Part shown: positions 36,641 to 49,104 of the stretch, piece by piece
Layout: every line of letters starts with the position of its first letter
How positions within the stretch are numbered: the first letter of the stretch is position 1
NCBI GenBank assembly: GCA_037043455.1
Contig: JAWPHD010010278.1
Span: 1 to 64,000, forward strand
Reading direction: 5' to 3'
Length of the DNA: 64,000 nt
Source: Cyrtodaria siliqua
Taxonomy: Eukaryota; Mollusca; Bivalvia; Adapedonta; Hiatellidae
Notes under the pieces: generated by a model
The model's database searches: none
Told to the model about the DNA's origin: nothing
The model's input: the letters and a program-made list of their open reading frames with translations, nothing else
Position numbers and translations under genes: made by a program

Positions 36641-37684
36641 GAAATGTTTAGCACAGCTTTTTTCATGGTTTGAATATCATTTAACTAATATTCAGTCTCC
36701 AATAAATAACTGTATCACAATCTTTATTGACATTTAATTGTGCTTTTAGTGAAATACATCATTTTAATCTGTCATTTATTACAAAAACAAGGAAAATGTC
36801 TGAAATTATTGCAATTTAATTCTCAAAGTTTTTCTTCCATTTATAAATTTCTTTAATGATTATGCAAACTTTCTTAAATTATTGCAACTTAATTTTTCCT
36901 TCTGCTTTTAACGTGCTTTAATGATTATGCGGGTCAAGTTTAATCCTACTGAAATACTGCATATATGTAGCCAAGTTTAATTTAAATCAGTTGTTTTAAA
37001 AGAGATGACAGACTAATAAACTGACATCTTAGGTGGAACTATATGCTCTGGGGACCTCACATGTTTCCGGGCTTATAAAAGCAGAACACATGTTCCAACC
37101 TAAATCTCTCTACACTCAGAAAAGAACCGACATTAAAACCCCTGCCCCCCGCAACCGACCCCTGCCCTTGGTAAATCTGCTACCAACCTCCTGTATGATC
37201 AAATTATCCAAGTTGAGTTGAAGTACCTCTGATCCAATTATCAGATAGACAGACCAATGTGGTCTAGGCCTGGCTGGAAGCTCCCCAAGCTACACTTGAC
37301 AATAATTACTGGCTGTGAATCCTCCTAAATGTGTCCAATTAAACAACAAGTGAAGCTGACAAATGGAAATTATTCTGAGTAGTAATTGGCTCTGTGGGAA
37401 TCCACAATACTTCCATAGAGCCAAAATAATGCTACTAGCTAAATGAAAACCAATTTAATTCACCCAATAAAGTTACTAAAAGCATTAATTCATTTTGCAG
37501 TAACATTAAATTGTTGGCCTTATTTCTCACAGAAGTGGTAATTATTTGTTGTACAAATTAATGTATTTTGTCTAAATTGTCCATCCCTTATAAGAAAATA
37601 TTTAGCCAGGCTTTACACATGGTGGAAATTATTGCAACAAGTGTACTCAGAAAGGATAGATGGTTGGAAATGGACTTGAACCCA

Positions 37685-37920
37685 AACAAGTGGGTGCACA
37701 TAAAAAAGTAAAATTCTCGCCTCTAACTGCTGCGGGTTTAAATCCTAAAGGGAGCTCAACTTGTGAGAAATTGTCGAATCTCAGGGATGGCAGCATGTAT
37801 ACAGTACTGCATGCCATGGTTCTACCCAGAAATAAGAGGTCAGTCTGCCTCCACCACAAATCAACCGTCATACACGGCCTAAAATGTGCTGAAAAATGAC
37901 ATTAAACAACAAACAAACAT
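37685..37920 (+). mobile_element. SINE-1, 5'-truncated and diverged
   Basis: CTCTAACTGCTGCGGGTTTA marks a mutated B box; GGTTCTACCCAGAAATAAGA, the CACCACAAATCAACCGTCAT body and an ACAACAAACAAAC tail follow. Short open frames over it on both strands are not genes. Confidence 0.85.
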
Positions 37921-38557
37921 ATAAAAAACATTGCTTATAAAACAAACTCGGCAGCTTTTACAGATCACACCCAATGTGAAGATGGTGTTGAAGTTGAAGG
38001 AAACCGGGGAACCTCGGGAAAACTTTGCCCGAGTGAGTGAAATCGTACATGGGGCTGCCATGCACCTTCAAACATAAAACATCCTATATTTCAGCTGAAC
38101 CATTTCTGTAGTTCTGAATGTTTTATTTATAAAAGGGAATGATATATAGCCACAATGTTTACTAATCACCAATTGCTACAATTCCGTTTTCAATTCTGGT
38201 TTATAAATTAATTATATTCACACCTGGATATGAAGTATATCAGAGCAAATTCCTCAGCTTCTGGTGTCACATTTGTCAGAAAGTTGAGATGAATAATGAC
38301 AATGTGTCTCAACCTCTGGTTGCCTCACATGGTGTGGATTTACATGGTTGAAGGACCCAATATAATTTATGACTTTCTTAAGACAGCACTGAAAATTCAT
38401 TGACCCCAAATTCTTCATTATTGTGAAAATGTCCACTCTTACTTAGAGATAACTGAAATGTATCAATCCTCAACTAGTTGATTATATCAGAAAGCTATTT
38501 TAAAAATTACAATAAACGATTATGTTAAATGAATCACCCTGAAAACGCAAAAAATTA

Positions 38558-39101
38558 TGGGGTGCCATTTTACTTTTTAATACCATTTTGAGATATCACG
38601 TATTTGAGTATGTGATATAACCAATTTAAACGTATTTGAAATATCACGTGATATCAGGTATTCGTTTTTAACACGTGTAAAAACATACTGATCCCTGACA
38701 TTCTTAAATTCCGCACTGGGCAATCATTTATAATGTTCATGTTAGTTTTTGTTATTTTGTGTGTATATTAAATTACAATTACTTGTATACCCTGTTTGTT
38801 GCGAAACAACCAGTTGAGAAACGTCCAGGGAGTAAACGTCTTGGGGGTGAAACAACTAGGGGAGGAAAAGTTTTGGGGGCAAAACATCCCGCGTCAACTC
38901 CAAATGTATTTTATATTGAAAGTTATTATCTTATATTAATCCACAATTCCTACTTTCCTGAGGTATTTGTTAATCCAGGGAACGTTTTGACTCAATGTAA
39001 GCTGTAAAAATGCCATACATGAACAGTGACCCAGATAGGTAATATCACGTATTCAAATACATGATATCTCAAAATGGTATTAAAAGTAAAACGGCACCCC
39101 A
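38558..39101. mobile_element. 544-bp inverted-repeat element
   Basis: TGGGGTGCCATTTTACTTTT then AATACCATTTTGAGATATCA at the left; inverted at 39040-39101. The interior has no transposase. Confidence 0.87.
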
Positions 39102-39637
39102 TAAAAATTCAGGTCAAATCACTGTTATAATTCATCAACTAAAAAGCATTCCCATTTGTGTGTGATATTTAAATTGCAGAGGCCAGAAGTTAATGATACT
39201 TTGTTGTACCTACCTTAAAAGACATAAGAGTCCAACTTAAATATTGGACGACGTCAACCCAGAGAAGATGCATGTGAAATTTCATGTAAATGAAGTCAGT
39301 TCAAAAATGATCATGTTTGAGATGTTCTCTGTTTTAGTAATTGTGGCCAAAAAATGATCAATCCAACAAAGGAATATTGTGGGAAGGTGTCACTGAAATT
39401 CTCCGAGATGGCTTCCAAGTATTTCACTTTGTAAAACTGCTAACAGACAGGTCAGAACGTACCTGACAAAATAACATCAAATAATTAAGTTCATTTGACC
39501 ACGGCTAAAGGAGCTACTAATGATCAAGAAATCATTATTTTGTATTTTGTATTTTCTTTCTTGTTAACAGTTTGAGATTGAGCTCGAGTTTGTAAAATTT
39601 TAACAAAATCTTTGATAAGAGTTATGAAAGCTACCAA

Positions 39638-39898
39638 GCGCCTCCGTGGCCGAATGGTTAACAACGTTGCGTTGTAAACCTTCGCCTCTCATCGCTACGT
39701 GTGCGAATCCCACTGGGAGTTCGACTTGTAAGCGAGGAAGTGTCGATTCTTACGGATGATGGGAGGTTTACAGTACTGGTTCTACCCAGGAAAAGTGGGT
39801 GGTCTGCCTACACCACAAAAAAATCGTCTGTCATATATAACTTTGCATGTGTTGAAAATGACGTAAAACAACATACAACAAACAAACAAAACAAGCAA
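39638..39898 (+). mobile_element. SINE-1, full length with perfect target duplication
   Basis: The best copy, 261 bp. Head GCGCCTCCGTGGCCGAATGG (A box), GTGCGAATCCCACTGGGAG (B box), body and AACAAACAAACAAAACAAGC tail. It is flanked by the perfect 14-bp duplication ATGAAAGCTACCAA at 39624-39637 and 39899-39912. It therefore defines the ends of the family. The tRNA-derived head and the body are like SINEs known from bivalves; I cannot confirm the family name. Confidence 0.95.
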
Positions 39899-40674
39899 AT
39901 GAAAGCTACCAACCAACAGAATTGGAAAACTGGTTCATTATTATCACCCAAGTATATTTTTCATTTTACACTCAGGTATGTGGACTAATCATCCTAATTA
40001 TTCCGTAGAAAGGCTTCCTTCTTTCTTCCCGCTATATCAGACTGTGTGCAAGTTTAAAATAGCAGATCTTAGTCGTGCCAAGTTTTCCTTCCTTTAAATC
40101 TTCAGAAAAGGATGTCTGTGGTGTAGGTGTCCAACTTCAAAATTAAATTGAAAATAATGGATAAAACAGACAAAATGTTGCCAAAGATTGGTCTACAGTA
40201 CCAGTATCTGCTTACAATCTCAAAACAAAATATTTATTTAAGATTAGAGACTGTCAAAAGTTATGTTAGTGTTTATATACTGAACAAACAGTTGTAATGC
40301 ACCCTACCAGTCCGAAACTAACAAAAGCAAACATTGCCTCATTCCCAAGTGCCCTCTAGTTAACTGTCCCATTTATTAAGCCATACAAAAATCTATATTA
40401 AATGAACTTTTTAAAGTGCTTATCAATTATGGTTATTTCATACACTTTATTTAGTTATAAACTACAGGAAGGCTTTTTAACGATACAATAATTTTCATAG
40501 ATAAGTAAATAACGCGATAATAACCATGAGCCAGCTTGATACATGTATCAATAAAAGTTTCTGTTAAAACTCGCAAAACAAATATTTAGATAAAACAAAA
40601 AATCAGTAACATGGTGTAATTGACATAATTTGTACAGCAAACTTCCATTATTATCAGGACATGGCTGCATAAGC

Positions 40675-40745
40675 TGTTATATTAACAAACCAGGGATCAC
40701 AGGTTTGATCCCCAGGGATCACAGGTTCGATTCACTGCCTCACAA
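40675..40745 (+). repeat. tandem duplication with B-box-like motif
   Basis: CAGGGATCACAGGTTTGATC is followed by a second copy with GGTTCGATTC. A B-box-like match without an A box or stem; a possible SINE scrap. Confidence 0.4.
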
Positions 40746-41009
40746 GACTTTTGGATAAGACTATTATTTAATCTGATATCTCCAAGTCAATAATTTAAAT
40801 GCAATACCAATGTAATCAAATAGTCATATTTTTTTTAATTATCCGAGAACCCATTGATAGGTTGATGTTTTCAGCCTGTTTAAACACTGGTGTCATATTA
40901 AATAAAACTGGACAAATGGTGTGGATTAAGATCACAAATAATGTTCTGTATGACATAAAAGGTAAGTGGCTTATGTGGAGTCACGAATACCTGACTGAAT
41001 GACTTATAG

Positions 41010-41510
41010 TGGACTCATTTGTTGCCTCTCCCTTCACTGCTTATTAGTAATGATAAATAAGTTATTGAAGGTGTGGAGGACTTAGATGACTCATTTGTTG
41101 CTCTCTCCCTTCACTGCTTATTAGTAAATGATAATGACTGCTAATTAGTAATGATAAATAAGTTACTAAGGTGTGGAGGACTTAGATTACTCATTTGTTG
41201 CTCTCTCCCTTCACTGCTTATTAGTAATGATAATGACTACTTATTAGTAATGATAATGACTGTAATGATAATGACTACTTATTAGTAATGATAATGACTA
41301 CTTATTAGTAATGATAATGACTACTTATTAGTAATGATAATGACTGTAATGATAATGACTACTTATTAGTAATGATAATGACTGTAATGATAATGACTGC
41401 TTATTAGTAATGATAAATAAGTTATTGAAGGTGTGGAGGACTTAGTCGACTCATTTGTTGCTCTCTCCCTTCACTGCTTATTAGTAATGATATAAATAGG
41501 TTATTTAAGG
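41010..41510. repeat. compound tandem repeat
   Basis: A longer unit (TCATTTGTTGCTCTCTCCCT...CTTATTAGTAATGATAAATA) occurs four times. Between them lies an expanded ATAATGACTACTTATTAGTA short repeat. A higher-order array. Confidence 0.88.
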
Positions 41511-41967
41511 TGTCCAGGACGGCTAATAACAATTGATTTAAAATCTCCCCCAAAGCGTCAATGTAATAATCTATTTCCCCTCAGTGAGTTGTGCGATTAC
41601 TAGATTGCTTATTAGATTCCAAAATGATAGAAAAACACATTATTGTTACATGGAAAATTGGCTTTATCACTTGCAGCCGGTAGGGGAAGATTTAGTTATT
41701 GGTATTTTGTCTGCAAAGGAATGAAAATTAACTGGCTAGAGATTCTTATCAAAATAAAAGAGAACGGAAAATAATAGGGCCTAGTTTAAGTATGAAACTC
41801 AGGCTTCAACTGCAGGCAGTCTGGGAGATCACGTGTAAGCTTCAGATAGTGGAAGTTCAATCTTAATAGCAAGTAATTTTCACATCACCATTAAATTCTA
41901 CTTTACAAAGTGACACCCAATCGTGGGGTGAATGCGAAACTATTGTAACAGTGATTATATATAACAG

Positions 41968-42918
41968 TGTTTTTTTTCGGAAATAGGGGAAGAGGCCTTC
42001 AATAGGGGAAAAAATAGCATGATTTTCGAGATAAAGAGGGAAAAAAACAGTGTGATTTTCAGATAATAGGGGGAACAGTGTATTAGGAGAAACTTGAAGA
42101 TTTGGGTGTGCAAATATGAAAAAAAGTTACATTTTTAGATAAACTGCCTTCTATAAATGAAATAACAATGTTGAGTTGAGAAAGTAAGAGCGAATACCGG
42201 CCCGTTTATAAAGGAAAAAAGCGCTATATAAATAAAGAACAAGATAAAACAGTTATGCGTTGAGTCGAAGTCACTTTCTATGTCGCAAAAATGACAGCAG
42301 TTTGCATGATCACAGAGAAAACAAGAACATCAGATAAATTGTATTTCATCCTAGCAAGCAATTAAATTGATCAAACCTAACCTCAGACACTGATCATAAT
42401 TTACCTTTACAAAAATAAATTTACAATAATATTCCATGTTAACTATGAATTATATGAAAATTTAAACTTTATCAAAAATAAAACGTGATGTAATTAAAGG
42501 AACTGGAGGTGACCTGGAAGAGTTATTGATGTAAATACAAATGCATACCATCATAATGTGCTTTGGTTGCACAAGAAATGTGCAAATGCATTAAATTAAG
42601 CCACATGTTGCCAGGGCTTTTTATCTTTCATAAACAGAGGCCGATATTTGAACCCTTCCCCTAGCAAAACAGACTACTTTTTTCCCCTCTATGGCCGAGA
42701 AAATTCACGTTTTTTTTGTTTGTTTTTTCGCTTAACATTATTTCCACTCTTATTTTCTCAACATTATTATCTTTGGGATACATTTATAGAATACAGTTTA
42801 TCTAAAATGTACCTCTTTTGCATATTTGCACACCCAAATCTTCAATTTCTGCCTAATACACTGTTCCCCCTATATCTCGAAAACACATTATTTTTTCCCC
42901 TTTAACTCGAAAATTGGT
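41968..42918. mobile_element. pair of inverted copies of a dispersed repeat
   Basis: 41968-42195 and 42640-42918 match in opposite orientation (GGGGGAACAGTGTATTAGG, GAAGATTTGGGTGTGCAAAT, AGATAAACTG). They are separated by about 440 bp of unrelated DNA. Either one element with long arms or two independent insertions. Confidence 0.7.
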
Positions 42919-43125
42919 CATGCAATTAACCGGAATTTAACAAAACCATATTCAATTATCCGACGTTGTTAACATGCAAAAGAATATGAATGTTTTTGTG
43001 TTTCAAAAGGTTATGCAATTAACCAAAATATGCAATTAACGGATATTGTGATTAGACGGAATCGACTATATTACAACCACAAAAAAAGAAGAGAAAAGTG
43101 AATTGTCATAACTTTAGGTTTTATT

Positions 43126-43140
43126 GGTGTGTGTGTGTGT
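43126..43140. repeat. (GT)n microsatellite
   Basis: Short GT run followed by a C-rich stretch. Confidence 0.9.
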
Positions 43141-43947
43141 CAGGTGCACCCCTCACCCCACCCTTTCTCTCCCACTGGATCTGCCCCTGTACATTTACTT
43201 AAAAATAAGGATGGTACAAGAGCACTTGGAAGTAAACAGTTTTTATGTCCCACACTGCAACAGCAATTATAGGTCAAGCCTTGGTGCAATGATCTGGAGT
43301 GTTTGGCTTTATCATAAAACCATTTGATTTGAGATCAGTCAATATTTTCTCTTCCGGTCATCCCCCAATTATAAATATAATCCTCAAATCAAACAGTACA
43401 TAAACAAGTAAAACGGCCATTGTAAATATGTTGGGTAACTCAACTTCAAAGAATACCCGTCACTTTTTACAAGGAGTGTTGGCTAATAATTGCTCCAGGA
43501 AAGAACTGAATATTGATTTACTTCAATCTAACAGAAATACTGGTTTTCATCCAAAAAATTATAATGATAGCAAGTTTAGATGGTGAAGGTATTTGGATTG
43601 GATTATAAGAGCAGCACTGGTAAACACTGTCCGTTACCCTTAAAATGTATCTTTCTCAATAACAAACAGACCACACACTTTCAATTTAAGAATATGCAAA
43701 ATCACTTTATTATTAAATAACTGGAAAATTGAAAACCTGAAGAAAAATATTGTGATATTGTTTAATTATCTCTCTTTAGAGCATTTGTTAAACGACTCTT
43801 TTTAACAACTTTAACTTAGCATGGGTTTTTAACTGTTTAGTACTAGTTTTATATAATTTGCCTATAATCCAAACTGTTCATACAGTTTACAGCAAGTAAC
43901 CGCCGTAGATTGCCTCTTGTTCCTTTAAAAGAGTATGTTTTACTCAC

Positions 43948-44269
43948 CTGCACCAAAGGCAAAAAAGAAGCTTTCATCTGGATGATCATTCAGGAGCTTG
44001 GCGACTCGTTGAGACATCCTCTCGTTACGTTTATTAATAAGTTCAGTTCTAAAATAATTGTCTATAATATTTGCCGTTTTAAGATCGTTTGGAGGTAGAG
44101 ATGCATTGAGTAGATTCTGAACTTGCCGCGAATCATGGTTAAATATAATATCATTAAGGTCGCCACAGTTGTAGTGGTGTATTAAATCGTCAGTTGTATA
44201 TGGTATTGCACTATCTTGGAGTCTATACGACTCATGTTGCCACAGGGTCTGGTTTAATGCAAAAAGCAC
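43948..44269 (-). CDS. TRABD2: TIKI exon B: middle of TraB/Tiki domain
   Basis: This 322-nt exon enters in phase 0 (atattttcag|GTG) and leaves in phase 1 (GGTGCAG|gtgagt). It encodes residues 188-294 plus the first base of Gly295. It starts [20 protein letters not shown], which carries an NQT glycosylation sequon at residue 193. It later contains an NAS sequon and ends with [11 protein letters not shown]. The terminal GAG is the first part of the second GxxH motif, completed by the next exon 26.7 kb away. The middle has [13 protein letters not shown], matching the family pattern of a helix before the second motif. The start is set by the acceptor; the GTG codon is not an initiator. An in-frame stop follows the donor within the intron. 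Confidence 0.95.
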
Positions 44270-44939
44270 CTGAAAATATACAAGGTAATAATGACAAATT
44301 AGAAAATTTTATAATTATTGTGTTCTTAAGTATGGCAAAAGCTAAATAATTAATGCAATATCACAACTTAATATGATTTATCACATAACAATTGCACTAG
44401 TTGAACGTTTTAAAACAGAACTTATAAACACAACTTAGAAGGCCACGGCCTGCACGCACATCAAGCCCTATGGTGAAATAGTCCAGATTATGGAGTATAT
44501 TTTGATTTGACCCAAATGCCAACACTAATGTCAGTCCCATGAGATATTCGTTTCTTACATAATGTTCTTAGCATTTAATTTATGCCATTAACAATGGTGG
44601 ATGCATGTGGTAGCAGAGACTGGGCAGGACCTATATTTTGTCCAAAGTAATATATATTTTGCTCATTATGTAAGATGCATATAAAGAACATTCTGATGGA
44701 GTTTGGTGAAAAACCTGCAAGGTAGCTCCAACTCAGGAGCATTCTGGTGAAAATCCTCAATTAATGAAGAATAAAAGTTGGATGCACAAAAAAATCAAAC
44801 GCACAGACTAACGAACAGAAGTTCTTTGTTTTAGATCAAAGAAATTACCCCTTATACAAACAATAGGCTTAAGTGATTACAGAATAAATTGTATTGAATT
44901 CCTTTGTGTTAAGCCACACCTCCTACCACCAAAGGTAGT

Positions 44940-45620
44940 GATCAGACTTGGATTGACACACATACATCCGGACGACATCGTGATTAACGAATGGACTGAC
45001 ACCCATACACCCGAACAACATTGTGATTAACGGACTGACAAACACACACCCGAACAACATTGGGATTAACGGACTGACACCCACATTGTGATTAACGGAC
45101 TGACACACATACACCCGAACAACATTGTGATTCATGGACTGACACCCATACACCCGAACAACATTATGATTAACGGACTGACACCCATACACCCGAACAA
45201 CATTGTGATTAACGGACTGACACCCATACACCTGAACAACATTGTCATTAACGGACTGACACCCATACACCCGAACAACATTGTGATTAACGGACTGACA
45301 CCAACACCCGAATAACATTGTGATTAACGGACTGACACCCATACACCAGAACAACATTGTGATTAACGGACTGACACCCATACACCCTAACAACATTGTG
45401 ATTAACGGACTAACACCCATACACCCTAACAACATTGTGATTAACGGACTGACACCCATACACCCGAATAACATTGTGATTAACGGACTGACACCCATAC
45501 ACCCGAACAACATTGTGATTAACGGACTGACACACATACACCCAAACACTATGAGTAATGCACGGACTGACACACATACACCCGGAATACAGTGAGTAAC
45601 AAATGGACTGACGCACACAC
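44940..45620. repeat. 39-bp minisatellite, about 17 units
   Basis: Unit AACAACATTGTGATTAACGG plus ACTGACACCCATACACCCG. 39 bp equals 13 codons, so frames on both strands repeat a 13-residue motif (GVSPLITMLFGCM on minus), giving a 256-codon frame at 44923-45693. No initiator context, splice logic or non-repeat domain supports a protein. Confidence 0.93.
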
Positions 45621-46640
45621 ACCCGAACGACATTGTGGTTGTCGAGATCTGTAAACAGACTGGACAAAAATGAGTTTGTGATCTAGAAAGCAAAATGTGT
45701 CCAATGTAAAAAGCATATAGAATGAGGTTTATATGAGGAACATTTCCAAATAATCACTCTTAAATTATACGGCAAATACATTATACCTTTTTCCTATTAT
45801 TGAAAAACATCTAAATACATCAAATAATATTAATTCCTCAGAACAACTAATCATTAGATTATGGAACAGTTGGTTTTAAAGACAACTGTAACATCAAAGA
45901 AGCCTCTAAAGAAATATATGGCATTTTGATTACAAACAGTTTCTAATTGAATCAGAAATCTGCATGTACTGATAGTTAGTTCTATACCTACTTATTTAAC
46001 AACTTCAGTGACAAGTGAATCCTTTATTTCCCCAAGTGATATATGAGTGCAAATGGTCCATGGATTTAGAAATAAATATATATCAAGAAGATCCCCCTTT
46101 TAGTGTCTGTGGTTGTAATAGAAGTTGCCTGGGTGTACATAATATCCTTGATGTGTGCATGGGACAGTTGAAATAGTATCTTCCTTTTGAAATTCGAAAC
46201 AGTGTAAGGATAAATGTTGAAACATGTATTTAAAAAAAAACACTAGATATGTTGCAATATTTTGTTTTTTTAAGGTCTCTTACCATATTTTTTTTTAACA
46301 CAACAAGGTCAGTGAATTTTACTACATTATCTATTTTTTTCCAAAAGTGATGATAGAATTAGTATTGTGATATGGTGGAAACTAGAAAACATGTTTATTG
46401 TTGTACAGTAAGACAGAAATTAAGCTGTTCAAATGGGATGTTTTTTGGTAACAGTGGCCATATTGAAAGTTAGGTCTTTCTATTGGTGAAAGCTCTTAAT
46501 ACAAGTATCATTGCTATGCAATTTTATATAAAATTGTCAAAAATTGTAACACAATTGTGACAAAAAAGGAGAATGCATCGAAATATTGATTGAACAATTT
46601 TGTAAACAAGTTATGCCCCTTTCAAATTAATGTCAGCATA

Positions 46641-46809
46641 TTAAAATCAGTCTATTAAATCATTTTAGCATTATTTTATAATTAAAATGTTGTGGTTCAG
46701 ATTCAGATTCAGACTGTATCTCTCACTGAGTAATGGCTTTCTTAAAGAGTCAAAGAATCAGAAAATTCTAACTATAAAATGATTCTAAAATGATTTAATC
46801 GACTGTTTA
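46641..46809. mobile_element. 169-bp inverted-repeat element
   Basis: TCTATTAAATCATTTTAGCA at the left and TTCTAAAATGATTTAATCGA at the right form arms of about 40 bp with few mismatches. Confidence 0.75.
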
Positions 46810-47096
46810 AAGTGGAAAATTCTTCAGCAATGATGCTATTCTATTGCTCTTGTATAGCAACAGTGAAAATTGATATGATTTTGTTTTGAAAAAACATATA
46901 GTTTGGAATAAATATATAACTTCCTGTAAACAAAAAAGTGAGTTTGACACATCACGGACCATATAAAAATAGGTTACTTTTTTGCAGTTTCTGCAATCCA
47001 GTCATCCAGAGTGGCAAAAAAGCTAATTATCGGTGCGAAATATTTCTTACACCTGTCCAGGTATTTATCAAAGTTTACCAGAGCTCTGCTAGCTGC

Positions 47097-47718
47097 TTAA
47101 AGCTACAGAGTCTCTATTTTAACTGGTAATAACTCATGAATATGAATGAGTCACGTGTGAAGTAGTTTCAAATCGACGAACACACCAAAAGTCGGTATAT
47201 AAGCAGAAATTGATGCGTAAAATATCACATTTTTATTTAGCCTTCGTACAGGCAACATCGATAAATATACGGCTTCAGATTACATATATGTGATACAAAA
47301 AGTAATCGCCCGGAACGGGATTTGAACCACAGACATTGCACTTGTATGATGTACGATTATCCACTAGACCACGGCTATTTATTGACATCTTGTAGCATTT
47401 TTAACACTAAATAGACATTACGTAATAAGTAGCGCGCATACAAACTCATCAAGTGCTAAATAACAAGTCGAGATATGGTTGTTTTGAGGCGGAATATTAG
47501 TTTCATATTGATAACATATAATATTACTCCAGGCAATGTTAATTTACGCGTGCGACAAGATTCATATATATTTATTGATTCATCTCGAGTTGCGTTCAGA
47601 TAGGTTAATTTGCTCGCTTGAATACCTGATTTTCGACATGAGCTGGTGAATATGAAGTTACAAATAAAGACACCCCTACAAAGAAGAAATCAATGATATA
47701 GAGACTCTGTAGCTTTAA
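47097..47718. mobile_element. TTAA-flanked MITE carrying a tRNA-like segment
   Basis: TTAA-AGCTACAGAGTCTCTAT at the left and ATAGAGACTCTGTAGCT-TTAA at the right: perfect 17-bp ends and TTAA on both sides, about 614 bp between. It encloses a tRNA-like sequence on the minus strand at 47308-47378. Confidence 0.85.
47308..47378 (-). repeat. tRNA-like sequence inside MITE
   Basis: On the minus strand it has CGTGGTCTAGTGGATAATCG (A box) and GTGGTTCAAATCCCGTTCCG (B box) at tRNA-like spacing. The T-stem does not pair well when folded by eye, and the acceptor stem is imperfect, so it is a tRNA relic or SINE head rather than a working tRNA gene. Confidence 0.6.
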
Positions 47719-47849
47719 AGGATTCATCTGTGAACTTAATAATAGTGGCATATTTTATAGTTATACAAGTTATATGTGGTTCTATTATGTGATGTACACC
47801 TATAAAATAGCCACATGTACACCTATCTGGATTGTAGGACTGAGCACAT

Positions 47850-48404
47850 TGCCTCACATACACTTATCTAGATTGGTTGACAGAGCACACTGACATTATC
47901 TTATCTGGATGGGTCAACAGAGCACACTGCCACCAAAGAGCACACTGCCTCATGTACACTTATCTAGATTGGTCGACAGAGCACATGCCAAAGGCATTAT
48001 CCTATCTGGATAGGTCGACAGAGCACACTGCCACACGTACACGTATCTGGACTGTAGGACAGAGCCCACTGCCTCATGCACACTTATCTAGATTGGTCGA
48101 CAGAGCACACTGCCATTGGCATTATACTATCTGCGATGCGTTGACAGAGCACACTGCCACGACAGAGCACACTGCCTCATGTACATGCACTTATCTAGAT
48201 TGGTCGACAGAGCACACTGCCACTGGCATTATCCTATCTGTATGTGTCGACAGATCACACTGTCACATGTACACCTATCCGGATTGTAGGACAGAGCACA
48301 CTGCCTCATGTACACTTATCTAGATTGGTCGACAGAGCACACTGCCACTGGCATTATCCTATCTGGATGGGTCGACAGAACACTCTGCCATGACAGAGCA
48401 CTCT
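47850..48404. repeat. ~41-bp tandem repeat, left part
   Basis: Units around GGTCGACAGAGCACACTGCC and ACTTATCTAGATT alternate in two forms. The array resumes at 49105-49262 after about 700 bp of unrelated DNA. Confidence 0.88.
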
Positions 48405-49104
48405 GAGTCCTTTGGAAAAACTATGAGTCCTCACCTGAAATGAACCTGTATGGTGTAACATTTTGTTAATTTTACCCTACCCTATATAAGTATTTTGTTA
48501 AATATACCTACCTAGAATATATCTCTATAAAAAACAAAAAGAAATAAAATAATGAATAGTGAATTTCTCTTTATTATCAAAAAAACAAACACAAACTCAG
48601 TGTGATAGGAAACAAGCTGTAGGTGTACTTTAGTCTGGATTGCTGTTTTTTGCCAGAAATCCAGTCAGAGAACTGTTTGGGGTCTGTTTTAGGCAGCGTT
48701 TTTTCAGTGACATTTAAGCAGACAACCGGAAAACACCCAGCTTGTCGTTGATTGGTCTAAACAAACCGAAAGAACGAATCAATTTAGTGAGCGTGTGCAA
48801 GGTCAGCTTCGACGCTTGTTTTTAAATACAAACTTTCGTTTTAAAAAAAAAAGCAAACATCAGAGGCGATCGCGACTACTGCAAGTTCAATGATTATGAT
48901 TGGTCAGATGAAAAAGCAAACCTGGTTTTCCGCTCCTGAGAGATATACCGCCCCGAGATAAAGCCCACAATTTAAAGAGAAACAGGAAATCAGAAAACCG
49001 GTGCACGTTAATATCACAAAGTCGTGGGATTTACTATGCGTCCTGCGTCCATGAGTCCCCAGCAATTATTATGTGTCCTAGACGCAGGACGCGCAGGTAA
49101 CAAA

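Larger units (their letters stand above)
17294..43947 (-). other. TIKI intron B-C, 26.7 kb
   Basis: The largest intron. It holds SINE copies at 17680, 27275, 27990, 37685 and 39638, a second SINE at 28828, MITEs at 21671, 23838, 26144, 26736, 28664, 28739, 30212, 34237, 38558 and 41968-42918, and arrays at 20333, 21006, 25848, 35520 and 41010. A (GT)n run lies at 43126-43140. The stretches 18340-20330, 24300-25840, 29335-30210, 30441-34236, 34470-35515, 36645-37650, 39915-41000 and 42920-43940 are AT-rich, and I see no gene, RNA or regulatory element in them. Confidence 0.85.

Noticed and set aside
35376..36642. Overlapping plus-strand open frames of 312, 248 and 368 codons
   Set aside because: Entirely produced by the 23/25-bp minisatellite; open in all three frames, no domain, no splice or start context.
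44923..45693. 256-codon minus-strand frame with a 13-residue repeat
   Set aside because: The 39-bp array is a multiple of three; both strands are open, and the non-repeat part has no protein-like sequence.
47308..47378. Functional tRNA gene
   Set aside because: A and B boxes are present, but the T-stem is unpaired when folded by eye and the acceptor stem imperfect; kept only as a tRNA-like relic.
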